Part shown: positions 1-12,317 of the stretch, piece after piece | Numbering within the stretch: position 1 is the first letter of the stretch | Layout of the letters: the number at the start of each line of letters is the position of its first letter | NCBI GenBank assembly: GCA_014529385.2 | Contig: CM043956.1 | Location: 89,525,221-89,585,220 of the forward strand | Origin: Adiantum capillus-veneris | Lineage: Eukaryota > Streptophyta > Polypodiopsida > Polypodiales > Pteridaceae | Direction: 5' to 3' | Length of the DNA stretch: 60,000 nucleotides | Translations under genes and position numbers: made by a program | The notes under the pieces: model-generated | Seen by the model: only the letters and a program-made list of their open reading frames with translations | Databases searched by the model: none | What the model was told of the DNA's origin: nothing

Positions 1-375
1 TATGGTGAGTGCCATCGGTGCTGGCTCTATTCTATAGGAGTTGGTGTATATGAGAGAGTGCCTACATGAGTTTCTCATCAAGATCTGGCGGTAAAAACTT
101 GGAGATGAGGGGGCAGAGCTTGAGAGGACTTGAGGAGGCCCTATGGGGGCCACCTGGGCAGAAGCGATGTTGGTGAGGAGAAGGGATGTCTTGTGCGGTA
201 AAGAGTTTGAGGCATCCCAGGTGCTAGACCTGGCCACTTGGATGAGAGGGTGCTAGGGAAATGATGAGGAGTACATCCCGCCCTTCAACAGGGCAGGTGC
301 ATGCGATCAAGATGCTCTAGGCCACAGCTAGAATAGGGCTAAGCTGAAAGAAACTCTCTCTCATGTTTTTTTTTT
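1..375. other. No recognised feature
   Basis: Left edge of the window, before the inverted LINE-bearing repeat begins. Only short chance reading frames are present, and a run of T lies at about 366-376. I see no domain, RNA gene or repeat boundary here. Confidence 0.4.
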
Positions 376-897
376 AAGTTCAAATTTTGTGATGTGTGAG
401 GGTGGAAGAACATTAACTTTTATTGAATAAAATGTCTATGGACATTGACTACTCTAGATATACTCGGTCTAAATCACTTTCTACATAACATGCCAAAGGA
501 ATCTTAAATGGAAAGGAAACGAACCTTAGTTGTCCGCATCTATCTCCTCTACCCAGCCCTTGAGACTCGCCATGGTTGCATGTGTGCAGATGTAGTTGTG
601 TTTCTCACTTTGCCTACCATCTCCCTCATCATTGTTGGCTGCTATTTCCTTCTCTCTACCTGTGTCTTGTCACCGTCAAAGGTCTCCTCGAGTCCCTCAT
701 GATGCTAGGCGATCCTGCCCAGCTCAACCCAACCCTTGATCCCAACTATGTCTTTGCCACTACGGCCTCTTGTACTTAACGCACCATAGGGAAGTATCAT
801 GCTGGGTAGCAATGATCGAGAGAGAGAACGAGAGTGATAAGGACTACCTCATGACCCTCGAGCTCTCACTACACGCTAAGCAACACCGAAAGATAGA

Positions 898-900
<3 letters not shown>

Positions 901-936
<36 letters not shown>
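901..936. repeat. (CT)n microsatellite
   Basis: Uninterrupted CT dinucleotides in the 5' part of the LINE-bearing repeat. The inverted copy has the matching (GA)n at about 8,195-8,219, so the tract is part of the element. Confidence 0.9.
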
Positions 937-939
<3 letters not shown>

Positions 940-1494
940 CTTGTGTTGACACATGGCATGTCTCTTGCTCCCTCCCCCTCTCTCCCCCCTTCACTTGCCC
1001 TTCGCTACTTTTTCTCCTCGAACCTCTCACGACATTTGGTGAGATTCCCCTTGACTAGAGCACCTCAAAAAGATTTGAGGTTCCTACTTGCTAGACAGCA
1101 CATGCTATTTGCCTTTTCCCTTATTTGAAAAGATGACTTTGCAAAAATAGAGTCTCTATCATACGTGAAGCTTGAAGCAACTTGCAAATAAAGTAGAGCA
1201 ACTAACCACTAAAAACATGGGAAGGGTGGACGTTCAAAGCTAAGCACAAAACGTGGCTAGAAGCCAAAACTATCCTAGCTGAACAACAATGAGTAAGTTA
1301 GGAGGTTTTGATTATTATCTAGAGAACATTTCCTACAACCAAAGGTAGATAATCAAGCACATTTCTTTAGTGTCCTAACAATCAAGAGAAGTCAAGGCCA
1401 TATCCATTCACTCAGAGATGGGAAAGGGAATGTAGTGAAGGACAAAGATAAAATGGCATTGGTTCACTTATGTTAGATAGATAGGCCATTTTGA

Positions 1495-3700
1495 GGCCCG
1501 CTCTCTTGAAGTGGATGAAGCCAGGGAAACTCTTCTTAGGAGTGAAGATGATATCTCAATCAAAAACCAACCTTCTTAAGAAAGTTTTTATAGAGGTAGA
1601 ATGCTCCTCCGCACTAGGGAATGAAAAGTCCCTCGGATGGGATGAATTGACTACTACTGAGTTCTTCAAATGATTTTGGGAGGGTTTTAAGTCCCTGGTC
1701 ACATGAATGACTAACCAAGAATTGGTTAATGGAGTCCTAGTCTCAAGCATAACAAGGGTCCTCATAAAACCTATCCCAAAGGAAATCTAATGCCATCAAT
1801 TGAAGCAGTGGTGGCCAATTACTATGATGTCTATGTCATATAACACTATTGCCAAGTTAATAGCCCTTAGGCTCTCTCCCATACTAGACAAGGAAATACT
1901 CCCCACCAACATGGATTCCCTCAAAGAAAGGTCAATATATGATAAAATTTCGGCAGCAATGGTTGACATAGAGTATGCAACCTTCACCAAGCAAGAGTGT
2001 ATCCTACTTCAATTGGATCTGGATAAAGCCTATGATCAGATCACATGGTCGTCATAGAAGATGTCATGAAATATTTAGGATTTTCATTGTGGCTATGTTA
2101 GTTGATTCAGACCCTTGGTGGTGGCAGCCAATCTGAGCTTTTATTTAATATTAGAATTGTGGGTGCTTTCAAAGTCAAAAGATCAATCAAGCAGGGCTAC
2201 CCGCTAGCCACATTGCTATTTGCCATCAAATCCCATCCTTTGGTTACCATGCTTCAAGCCAATGCTATGAGAGGGGAAATCCAAGAGCAGACCTTGCCTA
2301 ACAAACGACCACCTCCTTGGGAAGCTTTTTGTTGGTGACTCCCTTCTTTTCCTCAAAGCTTTCCCTCAAATAATTAGAAATTTTCTAGAAATTGTGAAAA
2401 CGTTTTCCATAGCCTTGGGTCAAAGTGCAACATTGAAAAATTAAGATTGATTTTAACTTTTTAAAAATGATTCTTTTGATCCATCTACACGGACCAAAGA
2501 TATAGTGGGCCAACAGCTCTTTTGGCTCCTGGGTACTCCACTGGGGGTTGATGTAGCACACAAGCATAGATTCTAGTGGGTCTTAGAAAGGATAAGAATG
2601 AAGATGAAAAGGTGAGAGTATGTGCTATTTTCCTTCTAAAGTAGGGTGAAAGTGATCAATTTGTTGATGCTCTCATACGTAGTTTCAACGGTCAGCGCTC
2701 CTCATGTTAGCCAAGTGCAACTGGAAAGAATTATTGAAACCAGTGAAAATTCTTATGGAAAAATAACACCACATACTTGATGCCCTCGCAATGGGACAAA
2801 TTGGAGTCTATTGCAAGAAATGTGGAGCAAGGTGAGATCCTCAACCTTGCTATCCATGTAGAGGTGCAATGTGACAAATGTGTGGCTTAAACCAATAAGC
2901 AAGACCACGCATGGGCTATTTTGAAAAAGGACATGATTGACAAGGCACTCTCAAGGTGGCCAATGGAAAGCCCTAAAGGTGCACAAAAAAAGGCTTTCCT
3001 CTTGATTGAATAGCATTAAAGTAGGAGGCACAACAAATGCGCTAGTACAGAAGAATCTAGAGCGACGGGAGGATTTGGAGTGGGGAGAGATAACAAGGTA
3101 TTCCCAAAACTCCATAACTCACTGGTCCCCTTAGCTCTTTGAAGCAATGAGCATCTTATTGAACCCATTTTGGAGATAAATTTCTAGAAATATCAATAAC
3201 AAAGGTCTTCAATGGTTGGCCCATTTTTGGACAACAAAAACAAGTGTTGTAAAGGTACAGACCAACTGGCTACACAATCCCACATTCGTGGGATGGAAAG
3301 ATTGTTGATTGAAAGATTTGTAGAAGGTCTTGATGGCTACTTGTTGTATGTGAGTCCAAGCTTGAGTGGAAAGCCCAGTAGTGGCTCAAGGACTATAACT
3401 TTTCTAAACTACAAACCAAAGATATCTAGCACACTGTAATTATCTCGACTAGTTGAATCTCCCACTTAATAAGCAATGGGGAAAGCAATGGTTGGGGCCA
3501 TGATGGGTGGCATTAGAAAATAGAATTTAAGGCCACATTGATTGTTGTTTATGAAGGTTTTTTGTTGAAGGTACTATGGGGGGCTTTACCAATAGGCAAA
3601 TTCTAGCCAGAGGTATTGGTTCGCATAGATGCTTGGGGTGCAAAATGGCTAGCAAAAAACTCCCTCCTTGTTCAAGAAGTGCTCAAAAATATGTGTCCTT
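1495..3700 (+). pseudogene. LINE ORF2 reverse transcriptase remnant
   Basis: Broken reading frames resemble plant LINE reverse transcriptase, which copies element RNA at a nicked target. At 1,800-2,055 lies the stretch with ALRLSPILDK, then SIYD, then LQLDLDKAYD, the RT motif A region with its catalytic aspartate. At about 2,120-2,240 is the motif B region, with an IKQGYPLATLLFA-like segment where active LINEs have RQGCPLAP. At about 2,325 the YxDD region reads FVGDS, so a catalytic aspartate is missing. The C-terminal part of ORF2 continues to about 3,700 in several frames. Stops and frameshifts throughout show it is dead. Frames at 508-780 and 943-1,128 look like chance. Confidence 0.7.
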
Positions 3701-3706
3701 GAAAGG

Positions 3707-3875
3707 AATATTTTTTGTGAATGCACCCTCATTGTCCTTAGTACAGTGTGGTCAAACTCTTAGATTTGTTCAAACCTTCTTCCATCATTATTGCGAATGC
3801 ACCCTCCTTGTTCTTAATACAGTGTGTAGCTTGTGTCCATGCTGATGTATAGACACAAAAGAGAGAGAGAGAGAC

Positions 3876-3918
<43 letters not shown>

Positions 3919-4017
3919 TATGCTACTACGTCCCCCACCTTTGAAGCTAAAGAAAGGGGAGTGAAGCCTGGATAGTAACTACTCATTTTCTTTTCTCAAA
4001 TACAAAGACCCGATTTT
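3707..4017. repeat. Spacer with (GA)n tract between inverted LINE copies
   Basis: Holds a diverged direct duplication of a segment beginning GTGAATGCACCCTC (about 3,718 and 3,794) and a GA-rich microsatellite at 3,860-3,915. No gene is visible. Confidence 0.6.
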
Positions 4018-4226
4018 ATTCTTCTTTTTTGCCAAAATTCTAATTGTGAGTGGGTGCATTCATTTTAACCAAAAGAAATTTACAAAGCAACCTCAAGGAA
4101 TCAGATGAGTGGAATAAGTGAATTAGTTTTGTACTCATCAAAATGTGCTAACAAGAACATGGATAGTGGGTGCCTCTAGCTAGGTCTAGGTAGTTTATCA
4201 GTGTATCACAAGCCTTCTCTCAAGGC

Positions 4227-7200
4227 TTAACATATCACTTCCTTGTTTTCTTGTAAATTTTTTGTGAAACTACCCATTGAGAGGACATTCTTGAACACCC
4301 AACAATTTGTGGCTTTCAGGATCTGCTTAAACAAACGAGATCTAGCAATTTGTGTGCATATGAGTAGCACCGAGATTTTCATCACCTTCGCTCCTAGGAA
4401 AAGGTTATTCTTTGAGAACCCTATCATCTAGGTATTTTGAATCCATTTGCAAATGTTACTTGCAAGGCCACATATTTTTGGGCACTTCTTGAACAAGTGA
4501 GGGAGGTCTTTGCTAGCCGTTTTGCACCCCAAGAATCTATTTCAATCAATACCTCTGGCTAAAATATTTATGCCTATCGCGGCAAAGGTCCCCCATAGTA
4601 CCTTCATCAAAAACACCTTGATAAAGAATAGCCAATGTGGACCTCAGATGTTATTTTCTATCGCCACCCATCGTCCATTTCTTTCTCCATTGTTTGTTAA
4701 GGGGGGGTAACCAATTAATCAAAATCATTAGAGTGTGGTAGTTATCCTTTGTTTTTAGTTTAAAGAAGTGTCAGTTCTTGGGTCACTATTGGGATTTCCA
4801 CTCAAGATTGGACTTGTATACAACAAGTAGCCATCAAGCCCTTCTACAACTTTTTTAACCAGCAATCTTTCAGTTCCACAGATGTGGAACTGGGTAGCCA
4901 GTTGTTCTGTACCTTTCCAGCTCTTGCTGCTGCTGTTCAAAAATGGGCCAAGCATTTGGTCCCTTTGTTATTGATCTTTTTGGCAATTTATCTCCAAAAC
5001 GGGTTCAATAATATGTTCCTTGCTTCAAAGAGCTAAGGGCCCACTGAGTTACTGAGTTTTGGGAATACCTTGTTATCTTGCCCACTCCAAATACTTTGTT
5101 TCTCTAGTACACTTACGTACTAGCGCATCCATTGTGCCTCTACTCTTAGGCTATAGTCAATTGAGAGGAAAACCCTTTTTTGTGCACCTTTAGGTCTTTC
5201 CACCAACCACCTTGAGAGAATAGTTTTTCCTTGTCAATCATGTCCTTTTTCAGAATAGCCGATGCGTGGTCTTGCTTACTGGTTTAGGCCACAAATTTGG
5301 CACATTGGACCTCTACATGGATAGCAAGGTTGAGGATCTGGATGCCACCTTTCTCCATTGGTCTTGCAGTAGACCCCAATTTGCCCCATTGCTAGGGAAT
5401 CAAGTCTTTGCTGTTATTTTTCCATAAGAATCTTTTCACCGGTTTAAGAATTCTTTTTAGTTGCACTTGGCTAACTTAAGTAGCAGACCGGTGAAACTTA
5501 CGTATGAGAGCATCAACAAATTGATCACTTTCACCCTGCTCAAAAAGGACAATAGCACATACTCCCACCTTTGCATCTTGCTCCTTATCCTATCTAAGAC
5601 CCACTACAATATATGCTTGTGTGTTGTATTACATCAACTCCCAATGGAAAACCTAGGTGCTAAAAGATTTTTTATTTTGATACTATACCTTTGGTCCACA
5701 TAGATGGATCAAAGGAGTCGTTTTCTAAAAGTGAAATCAATCTTGATTTTTCAATTTTGCACTTTGACCCCAAGGCTATGGCAAAAATGTGCACAATTTC
5801 TAGAGCCTTCCTAATTATCAGGGGCAAGCTTTGAGGAAGGGAAGAGAATCAAGCACAAAAATATTCACAAGGATTTTGTCGTTTGTTAGCCAAGTAGGCC
5901 CTTGGATTTCCCCTCTCTAGCACTGGCTTGAAGCATGGTAAACAAAGGATGGGATGTGATGGAGAATATCAATGTGGCTAGTGGGTAGCCTTACTTGATT
6001 GATGTTTTGACTTTGAATGTACCCACAATTTTAATATTAAATAGAAGCCTAGATTGGCTTCCACCACTAAGGGTGTGAACCAACTGACATAGCAATAGTG
6101 CAAAGCCTAAATATTTCATGACATCTTCTATGAGCGACTATGTGATGCGATCATAGGTTTTTATCTAGATCCAATTGAATTAGGATAGATGCTTGCTTGG
6201 TGAAGGTTGCATACTCTATGTCGACCATTGATTCCAAAATTATATCATATATTGATGTCGGCTGGCTGCCAAGCCTCACCATACCGATGCTAGCAAAGCG
6301 AGAACCACAATTATAAAATGTAAATCCATTTAGCTGACCCAACTAGTGCATGGAGGCTACAAGAGATAGCTAATCTCTCAAAAAACCCAAGTCTAAGCCG
6401 TTCCTACCTATCTCAGTCTCAAAGAAATCAATAACTATTTACCTTATTGCAAGCTTGATTTGATGTTTTGACATAGCTACGAGTCTCTAAATGGGATGAA
6501 ACTTTATCCCTAGCATGAGAAGAGTACCCTTAACACTTTCGTGTACTCAAATTTCATTGTTGACAATTGGAAAAAATCATGCCTAAGACAAACAACCTAT
6601 TTGAGGTCAATTGGTTTCAGACTCTATAGCACTCTCTAGATTCCTCTAGACGTGCTCTACCTATTCCTAAGGTCAAAAACCAATTTTTGTGTGTGTATGG
6701 TGCATAGGGATCAAGATCATCTCGTAGACAGCACGGCTAAAATCACAATTTCATCGTGAGAAACTTACATTAAATGGAAGACCTTTCACCTGCAAACATG
6801 TTGGTATGCTCGGAATAGTAATGCAACGTCGTACAAGAGAGACACAAAGAATCAAAGATATAGTAGACTCACGTTGAGCTTCTATAGCAAATGATTACTT
6901 CTCTTATCCAAAAATATAGGTTTTAATTACAAAAGTTGGCTTTTATACCTTAGCCAAGGTTCAAAGAATGGATTTCTAGCTATTTGGGCTGCATACAAAG
7001 CTTAAAAACTACATATGATTACAAACTTGAAGGTCCCCAACCCCTTTAGACTCATTGGAAATCAAAAATATTACACTGTCATTGGACTTTGGGGGATTTT
7101 TTAGTGATACAAAGGGATTTAATACATTTGATTGGCTTCTACAAAAAAATGATTGGCATCCTTTTTGATGCTCTTTCTCCGGCTCTTGTTATCTAAGCAG

Positions 7201-7740
7201 CTAACAATTGACCTTCTGTTTTGATAAATTCATGTTGGTGGGGAGTAATTGATTTGTCTAGGATGGGAGAGAGCCTAAGGCTAATATTTTGGCAATAATT
7301 ATATATGAGACTAAAATCATAGTAATGGGCCATAAGTGATTGAGTTGACAACAGTAAATTTCCTTTGGGATAGGTTTTATGAGGGCCCTTTTTATGTTTG
7401 ATTCTAGGACTCATTGACCAAATGTTGGTTATTCATTCATTTGATAGGGACTTAAGACCCTCCCAAAATTATTTGAAGAGCTCAACAGTCAATCCATTCC
7501 ATCCAAGAGACTTCTCCTTCAATAATTCATGCAGTGTAGAGGAGCACTCTGCCTCAATAAAATAAGGATGGTGCATCTTCTTGACACTCCTAAGAATCAT
7601 TGCCTTGACTTCATCCACTACAAGGGAGCCAAACTAGCCTATTATTTGTCTAGCATAAGTGAACCAATGCCAATTTATCTAGGTCCTTCACTACATTCCC
7701 TTTCCCATCTTTGAGTGAATGGATAAGGCTTTGACTTCTC
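4227..7740 (-). pseudogene. LINE ORF2 remnant, minus strand
   Basis: Read on the minus strand, the pieces follow LINE ORF2 order. An RT segment with LRLSPILDK lies at 7,193-7,414. The motif A region (YATFTKQ, then LIQLDLDK) is at 6,151-6,260. The C-terminal ORF2 region extends down to about 4,227, ending with a stretch containing FSKNNLFLGAK. The two RT pieces are adjacent in the plus copy but are separated here by the 951-bp solo LTR. Stops and frameshifts are frequent, so no protein is expected. Confidence 0.7.
6256..7206 (-). mobile_element. Solo LTR with 5-bp target-site duplication
   Basis: A 951-bp insert begins TGTCGGCTGG and ends GCAGCTAACA, the TG...CA signature of LTR termini. It is flanked on both sides by ATTGA (6,251-6,255 and 7,207-7,211). 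The flanks join to give the uninterrupted RT sequence seen in the plus LINE copy near 1,940. A TATAAAAG box on the minus strand at about 6,940-6,947 sets the orientation. There is no internal coding region, as expected after recombination between two LTRs. No other copy occurs in this window. Confidence 0.85.
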
Positions 7741-8226
7741 TTGATTGTTACGGCACTAAAGACTGTGCTTGATTATCTGCCTTTGGCTATAGGAAATTCT
7801 CTCTAGAGAATAATCATGCCTTCCTCACTTCCTCTAGTTGTTGTTTGGCTAGGCTAGTTTTTATTTCTTCTAGCCACATTTTGTGCTCAGGTTTGGACGT
7901 CCACCCTTCCCTTTTTTTTTAGTGGTCAGCCTCTCTACTCTATTTGCAAGTATCTTCAAGCTTTGTGTACGACAAAGAATCCATTTTTGCAAAGTCATCT
8001 TTTCAAATAAGGGAAAAGGAAAAAGCATGTGCTATCTAGCAAGTAGGGGCCTCAAATGTTTTTGAGGTGCTCTAGTTAAGGGGAATCTCATCGGATTCTA
8101 TGAGATGTTTGAGGAGAAACAAACACAAAAGAGAACGTGAAGGGGGGAGAGAGGGGGAGGGAGCAAGAGACATGCCATGTGTCAACACAAGGGCAGAGAG
8201 AGAGAGAGAGAGAGAGAGACGGATGT

Positions 8227-9226
8227 TGCGACATGTTTTTGAGGATTGATGCAAACCACCTCAAATATTTGAGAGATGTTTTTTTAAGATTTTGTGGCCC
8301 TTGGATGTACATAAAATATGCTTGTACAAAGTGTATTGCAAAGGCCATGTGTGTCAGTTGTCTCTACGCATGCGGGCCAATTGTGTGGGGTACATAGTTT
8401 TCCTCTTTATGGACGTATCAAGACTTCAAAGAGTGAGTTAGTGCTTTAAAAGTATGAACAGAACCTGAGCTTTATCAGCTTGGGGTCGTGATTGAAGAGG
8501 GAGTTTTCAGCTATGAAGAAGAATCACTATGTTGTTGAGCCCCTACGGTGAAGGGTGGGGGTTTTGATGTAGGGGTGCCCCTCTTGCCTTGGAAGAGCAT
8601 GGTGTGGTGAGTTGAGAATGTCTCTCATAAATTGTATGATCAAAGTGGGTGCTTAACTCTTCATATTGACCTCTCTTCATTTGAGGTATGGCAGCCATGT
8701 TATGTGGAGTTCCTTGTGGTGCAGCTAGTCGAGGGTAGACTATGCGTTGCAATTCCTTGCTTGTACATGTGCAAAAGTTCAAGGTCGTTCCCAAGTTTTC
8801 TATCATTTTTTTTATTTTTTATGCTGAACTCTGTGGGTTTTCAAATTGGGCTTAATTTGTATGGGTTTTGGTCAAAGTATGTGTATATATGGGAGCGCCT
8901 ATGGAGTCTCTACTAGCACATGAAAGGACGTTCGAAAAGAAGTGAAGACCTTGGTTTTATGAGAAAAAGTGTAGATATTTTTTTTCCTACTTTTGTTTTG
9001 TGGTTTTCTTGTTCTCTTTGCTTCCTTTGATGTATCCAAGTATAGTGGGAGTTGTAGCGGTGTAGAGGGAAGCTAATCAAGGGTAGTGGAGATTGAGTGT
9101 GAGTGAGGCTATCAAAAGCTGTGAGCGAGGATGAGCCCACGTGATCTTAAGAGAGATATTATTTTCATCCTCTTTTCTTCATGTTGGTTTGAGGTGTTGT
9201 AGAGGCAAGGCCCCAAATCCTTCACA
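8227..9226 (+). repeat. 5' LTR of non-autonomous LTR element
   Basis: This 1,000-bp segment begins TGCGACATG and ends CCTTCACA. It matches 11,364-14,559 once the nested copia element is removed (about 1,016 bp). A likely primer-binding site, TTGGTGCCCCC, follows at 9,231. These features fit a 5' LTR in plus orientation. Confidence 0.75.
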
Positions 9227-9359
9227 TAGATTGGTGCCCCCACTGAGGAAGGGATAGTAGTGGTTGCTGATTTGATTGCCAGGTTGGAGTCCACTTGGGA
9301 GTCAACTCAAGGCCTTGTATAATCTTAGTTGAAAGATAATTTTGGAGGATTCTGATCAC

Positions 9360-10776
9360 TTGAAGAGGTATTTGGGAGCATGTGATAATGCATTTGATAC
9401 TTGTGGACAAAAAGATGACCATAAGCAGGGTTTCCTTTTTATGTTGGCTTGCCAATACATGCAATTTGAGTTCTTGTAGGTACTTCAAAAATATGTTATG
9501 GATGATGCTATGTATGAGACGTGGTAGTTGGAAAGATATAAAGGATGCTCTTGTGTACTTTAGCAAAGTCCTTTCACATGGCAATGAAGAGTATGTTGAT
9601 GAATATGCATATGTTGATGAATATGCATATTGGTGGGATAAGGAGGACATTGTGTTTGATAGCACATGCAAAGCAATTAAATAAGGTTATGCATATAGTG
9701 AATGTGAATTTTCAATATGAAGTATCTCATTTGGGTAAGCCTCTGGTGGAATATGCATTGTGGAAGATTGAGATGGGCTTTGATGAGAAAGTGGTGACAC
9801 ATGAGAGTGAGGAAGCATGCAAGTATGTGGAAGATTGAGATGGGCTTTGATGAGAAAGTGGTGACACGTGAGAGTGAGGAAGCATGCAAGTATGTGGAAG
9901 ATGATGCCATTCATGTGGGTGATATATGTGATGAAAATACTAATTCTCCTTTGGGTTCTCCTCTTGAAGATGTACATACTGATGTGGATGATATTGAGGT
10001 TGACTTGGATTCTATGCATGAGAAGGATATGAAAATGGATAAAGACTATGTTTCCACCTTTGGTTTGTTTGGTGAGAGTAATTCGGAGTATTGCACTAAA
10101 GAAGCATACGCTATGGTTACGAATGATGGTGTGTATTTTAAGAGTTCCTCTCATGAGTATGAAGTTTTGGGGTTGGATGAGTTTCAGGATATTGTGAGCC
10201 CTTTTGGTGCATACGTTGTGGATGATGAGTTTGTATGTACATATGGTCTATTTGATGAAGTACCCATGGTTGTTACTATTGATGAGAGTTTCTGTGCTAC
10301 GCATGATGCATTGTTTTCGGATGCCTCTTTTAATGATGTGCACGTGGATGATGATCAAAATCCCATTTCTATGCATGAGAGTCACGTGAAGACTATGTGT
10401 CTATGCTTGGCTTGTTTGATGAGGTAGAAGATATTCCTTGTGATGTTGATCATTAAAAAAAGGGAATTCATTCCTTGAGAATTCCAATATGGCGGATGGT
10501 TTTATGCCTCTTATGATTGGATTTGAGCTGCAAACAAGTAAGAAAGATGTTATGAGGGATGATGTTGTTGTGGCTGGTGAGAAACAAGGCTTTGATGCTA
10601 GTTGGTCTCAAGTTATGATAGGGAAGGATGATATGTATTTTTTCATGAGTGAGAGATTCCCCGATCCTTATGTGATGAGGATATTGGGTACCTTAGAAAA
10701 ATGTTTCGATGCATCCTTACAATGTGTTTATGATCATGAGGTCAATAGTTTATGGGAGATGAACAGCTTTGACTAG
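9360..10776 (+). pseudogene. Acidic protein of unknown function in LTR element
   Basis: Broken plus-strand frames suggest an ancestral protein that I do not recognise. An early piece from about 9,360 reads LKRYLGACDNAFD and onward. The best piece, 9,801-10,427, is 208 residues and rich in Asp, Glu and Val, with recurring short motifs such as TFGLFGE and TYGLFDE. A further piece spans 10,489-10,776. A 67-bp tandem duplication (9,761-9,827 and 9,828-9,894) shifts the frame, and removing one copy joins the upstream and downstream frames. Position after the 5' LTR suggests a gag-derived or element-specific protein, but no capsid or zinc-knuckle motif is evident. Confidence 0.4.
9761..9894 (+). 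repeat. 67-bp tandem duplication
   Basis: Two near-identical copies begin TGGAAGATTGAGATGGGC at 9,761 and 9,828. Because 67 is not a multiple of three, the duplication breaks the reading frame of the surrounding element protein. Confidence 0.9.
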
Positions 10777-11149
10777 CATTGTTATGGACATGGTAGGAAA
10801 ATGGTTGTATGGTCTCTCTTTTATGATTAAGTGTATGGTATATTCATGATTTTGAGAATATTTATTTTTCAAATGAGGGTATGCAATTTTATGTGTATGA
10901 CAAGGGTAAGCTGTAAGTCTCCAATGTGCTGGCCTTTTGGCATTTTGGGTTAAGAAGACCATTTGAATTGCTTATTTTGTGTGGTTGGATGCTAGTTGAA
11001 TTTTTATATGGTTGATAAGATAAGATAATTCGTTTCTAGATATCTTTATGTGCATATTATCTTGCATGGAATGTAAGCTATGAAGGTGCTTATTAGAATT
11101 TTCATTGCATACATGAAATACTTGAAAGTGTTCCATGCTTGTTTGCGCG

Positions 11150-11150
<1 letters not shown>

Positions 11151-11182
<32 letters not shown>
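11151..11182. repeat. Poly-G run at a duplicated polypurine tract
   Basis: Thirty-two consecutive G residues are followed by CAATATGTGA, the same context as the shorter GGGGGGCAATATGTGA that forms the true polypurine tract-LTR junction at 11,353-11,368. Confidence 0.9.
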
Positions 11183-11184
<2 letters not shown>

Positions 11185-12317
11185 ATATGTGATATTTTTG
11201 CATATGAAATTTTCATATGGTTGTTAAGATAAGATACTTTGTTTCTAGAGATCTTTATGTGCATATTATCTTGCATGGAGTGTAAGCTATGAAGGTGCTT
11301 ATTAGAAGTTTCATTGTATACATGAAACACTTGAAAGTGTTCCATGCTTGTTGGGGGGCAATATGTGACATGTTTTGAGAAATGATGCAAACCACAAAAA
11401 AGTCTTAGCGAGATGGTTTTTAATGGTTTTGTGACCCTTGGATATACATAAAGAACGCTTGTACAAAATGTAAAAAGGCATTGTGTGTCAGCTGTCTCTA
11501 CGTATGGAGACTAGTTGTGCATGGTACATAGATTTGTTGTTTTTGTACATAGAATTGTCAAGACTTCAAAAAGTGAGTTGATGATTTAAACATATGAAAA
11601 AATTTAATCTTTTATCAACTTTGGTTCGTGAGTGAAGAGGGAGGTTTCAACTATGAAGAAGAATCTCTATGTTGCTTCAGCCTGTGGTGAAGGGTGGGGG
11701 TTTTGATGTAGGGGTGCCCCTCTTGCCTTGCAAGTGCATGGTGTGGTGAGTTGAGAGTGTGTCTCTCCTAAATTGGATGATGAAAGTGGATGCTTAGCTC
11801 TGCATATTGACCTCTCTTCATCTTGGTTTGAGGTATGGCAGCCATGTTATGCACAGTTCCTTGTGGTGCAGGTAGTCGAGGGTAGACTATGCGTTGCAAT
11901 TCCTTGCTTGTACATCTGCAAAAGGTCAAGGTTTTCCCCAAGTTTTCCATCACTTTGTTTTAGTTTTTTTTCCAAACTCTGTGGGTTTTCAAATTGGGTT
12001 TGATTTGGATGGGTTTTGGTCAAAGTATGTGTATATATGGGAACGCCTATGGAGTCTCTATTAGCACATAGAAGGGCATTTGAAAAGAAGTGAAGCCCTT
12101 GGTTTTATGAGAAAAAGTGTAGAGATTTTATTTTATTTTCCCACTTTTTTTTTTTGGTTTTTGTGATCCCTTTGCTTCCTTTGATGCATCCAAGTATAGT
12201 GGGAGTTGTAGCGATGTAGAGAGAAGCTGGTCGAGGGTAGTCGAGGTTGAGTGTGAGTGAGGTTGTCAAATTTTTTGAGCGAGGATCAGCCGACATTATC
12301 TTTAGAGAGATATTCTC

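Larger units (their letters stand above)
376..3706 (+). mobile_element. Degenerate LINE-bearing repeat, plus-strand copy
   Basis: This segment recurs in inverted orientation at about 4,470-8,226 and 14,560-15,025, so it is one dispersed repeat. Its 5' part holds a (CT)n tract at 901-936. Its 3' part carries decayed LINE ORF2 sequence. The copy stops at about 3,706, whereas the minus copy continues through another 400 bp to a T-rich end, so this one has lost its 3' end. No target-site duplication was found. Limits are approximate because the copies are diverged. Confidence 0.6.
4018..8226 (-). mobile_element. Degenerate LINE-bearing repeat, minus-strand copy
   Basis: Inverted counterpart of the 376-3,706 repeat, more complete at its 3' end. 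A T-rich run at about 4,018-4,030 is the reverse complement of an A-rich tail and lies beside an AATTGTGAG motif shared with the LINE 3' ends at 15,069 and 16,449. The homology runs to the (GA)n tract at about 8,195-8,219. It resumes at 14,560-15,025 on the far side of an inserted LTR element. A solo LTR interrupts the RT region at 6,256-7,206. Confidence 0.65.
9227..11363 (+). mobile_element. Internal region of LARD-like LTR element
   Basis: About 2.1 kb between two matching LTRs, with a primer-binding-site-like sequence at its start and a G-rich polypurine tract (GGGGGGCAATA) directly before the 3' LTR. No protease, RT, RNase H or integrase motif is visible, so the element would depend on enzymes made elsewhere. 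Near its 3' end a segment of about 170-200 bp, including the polypurine tract, is duplicated (about 11,000-11,206 and 11,207-11,370). The first copy has expanded into a 32-base G run. Confidence 0.65.

Noticed and set aside
508-1128. Short plus-strand frames of 60-67 residues
   Set aside because: They overlap in different phases, include the (CT)n tract region, and are not preserved in the inverted copy of the same repeat.
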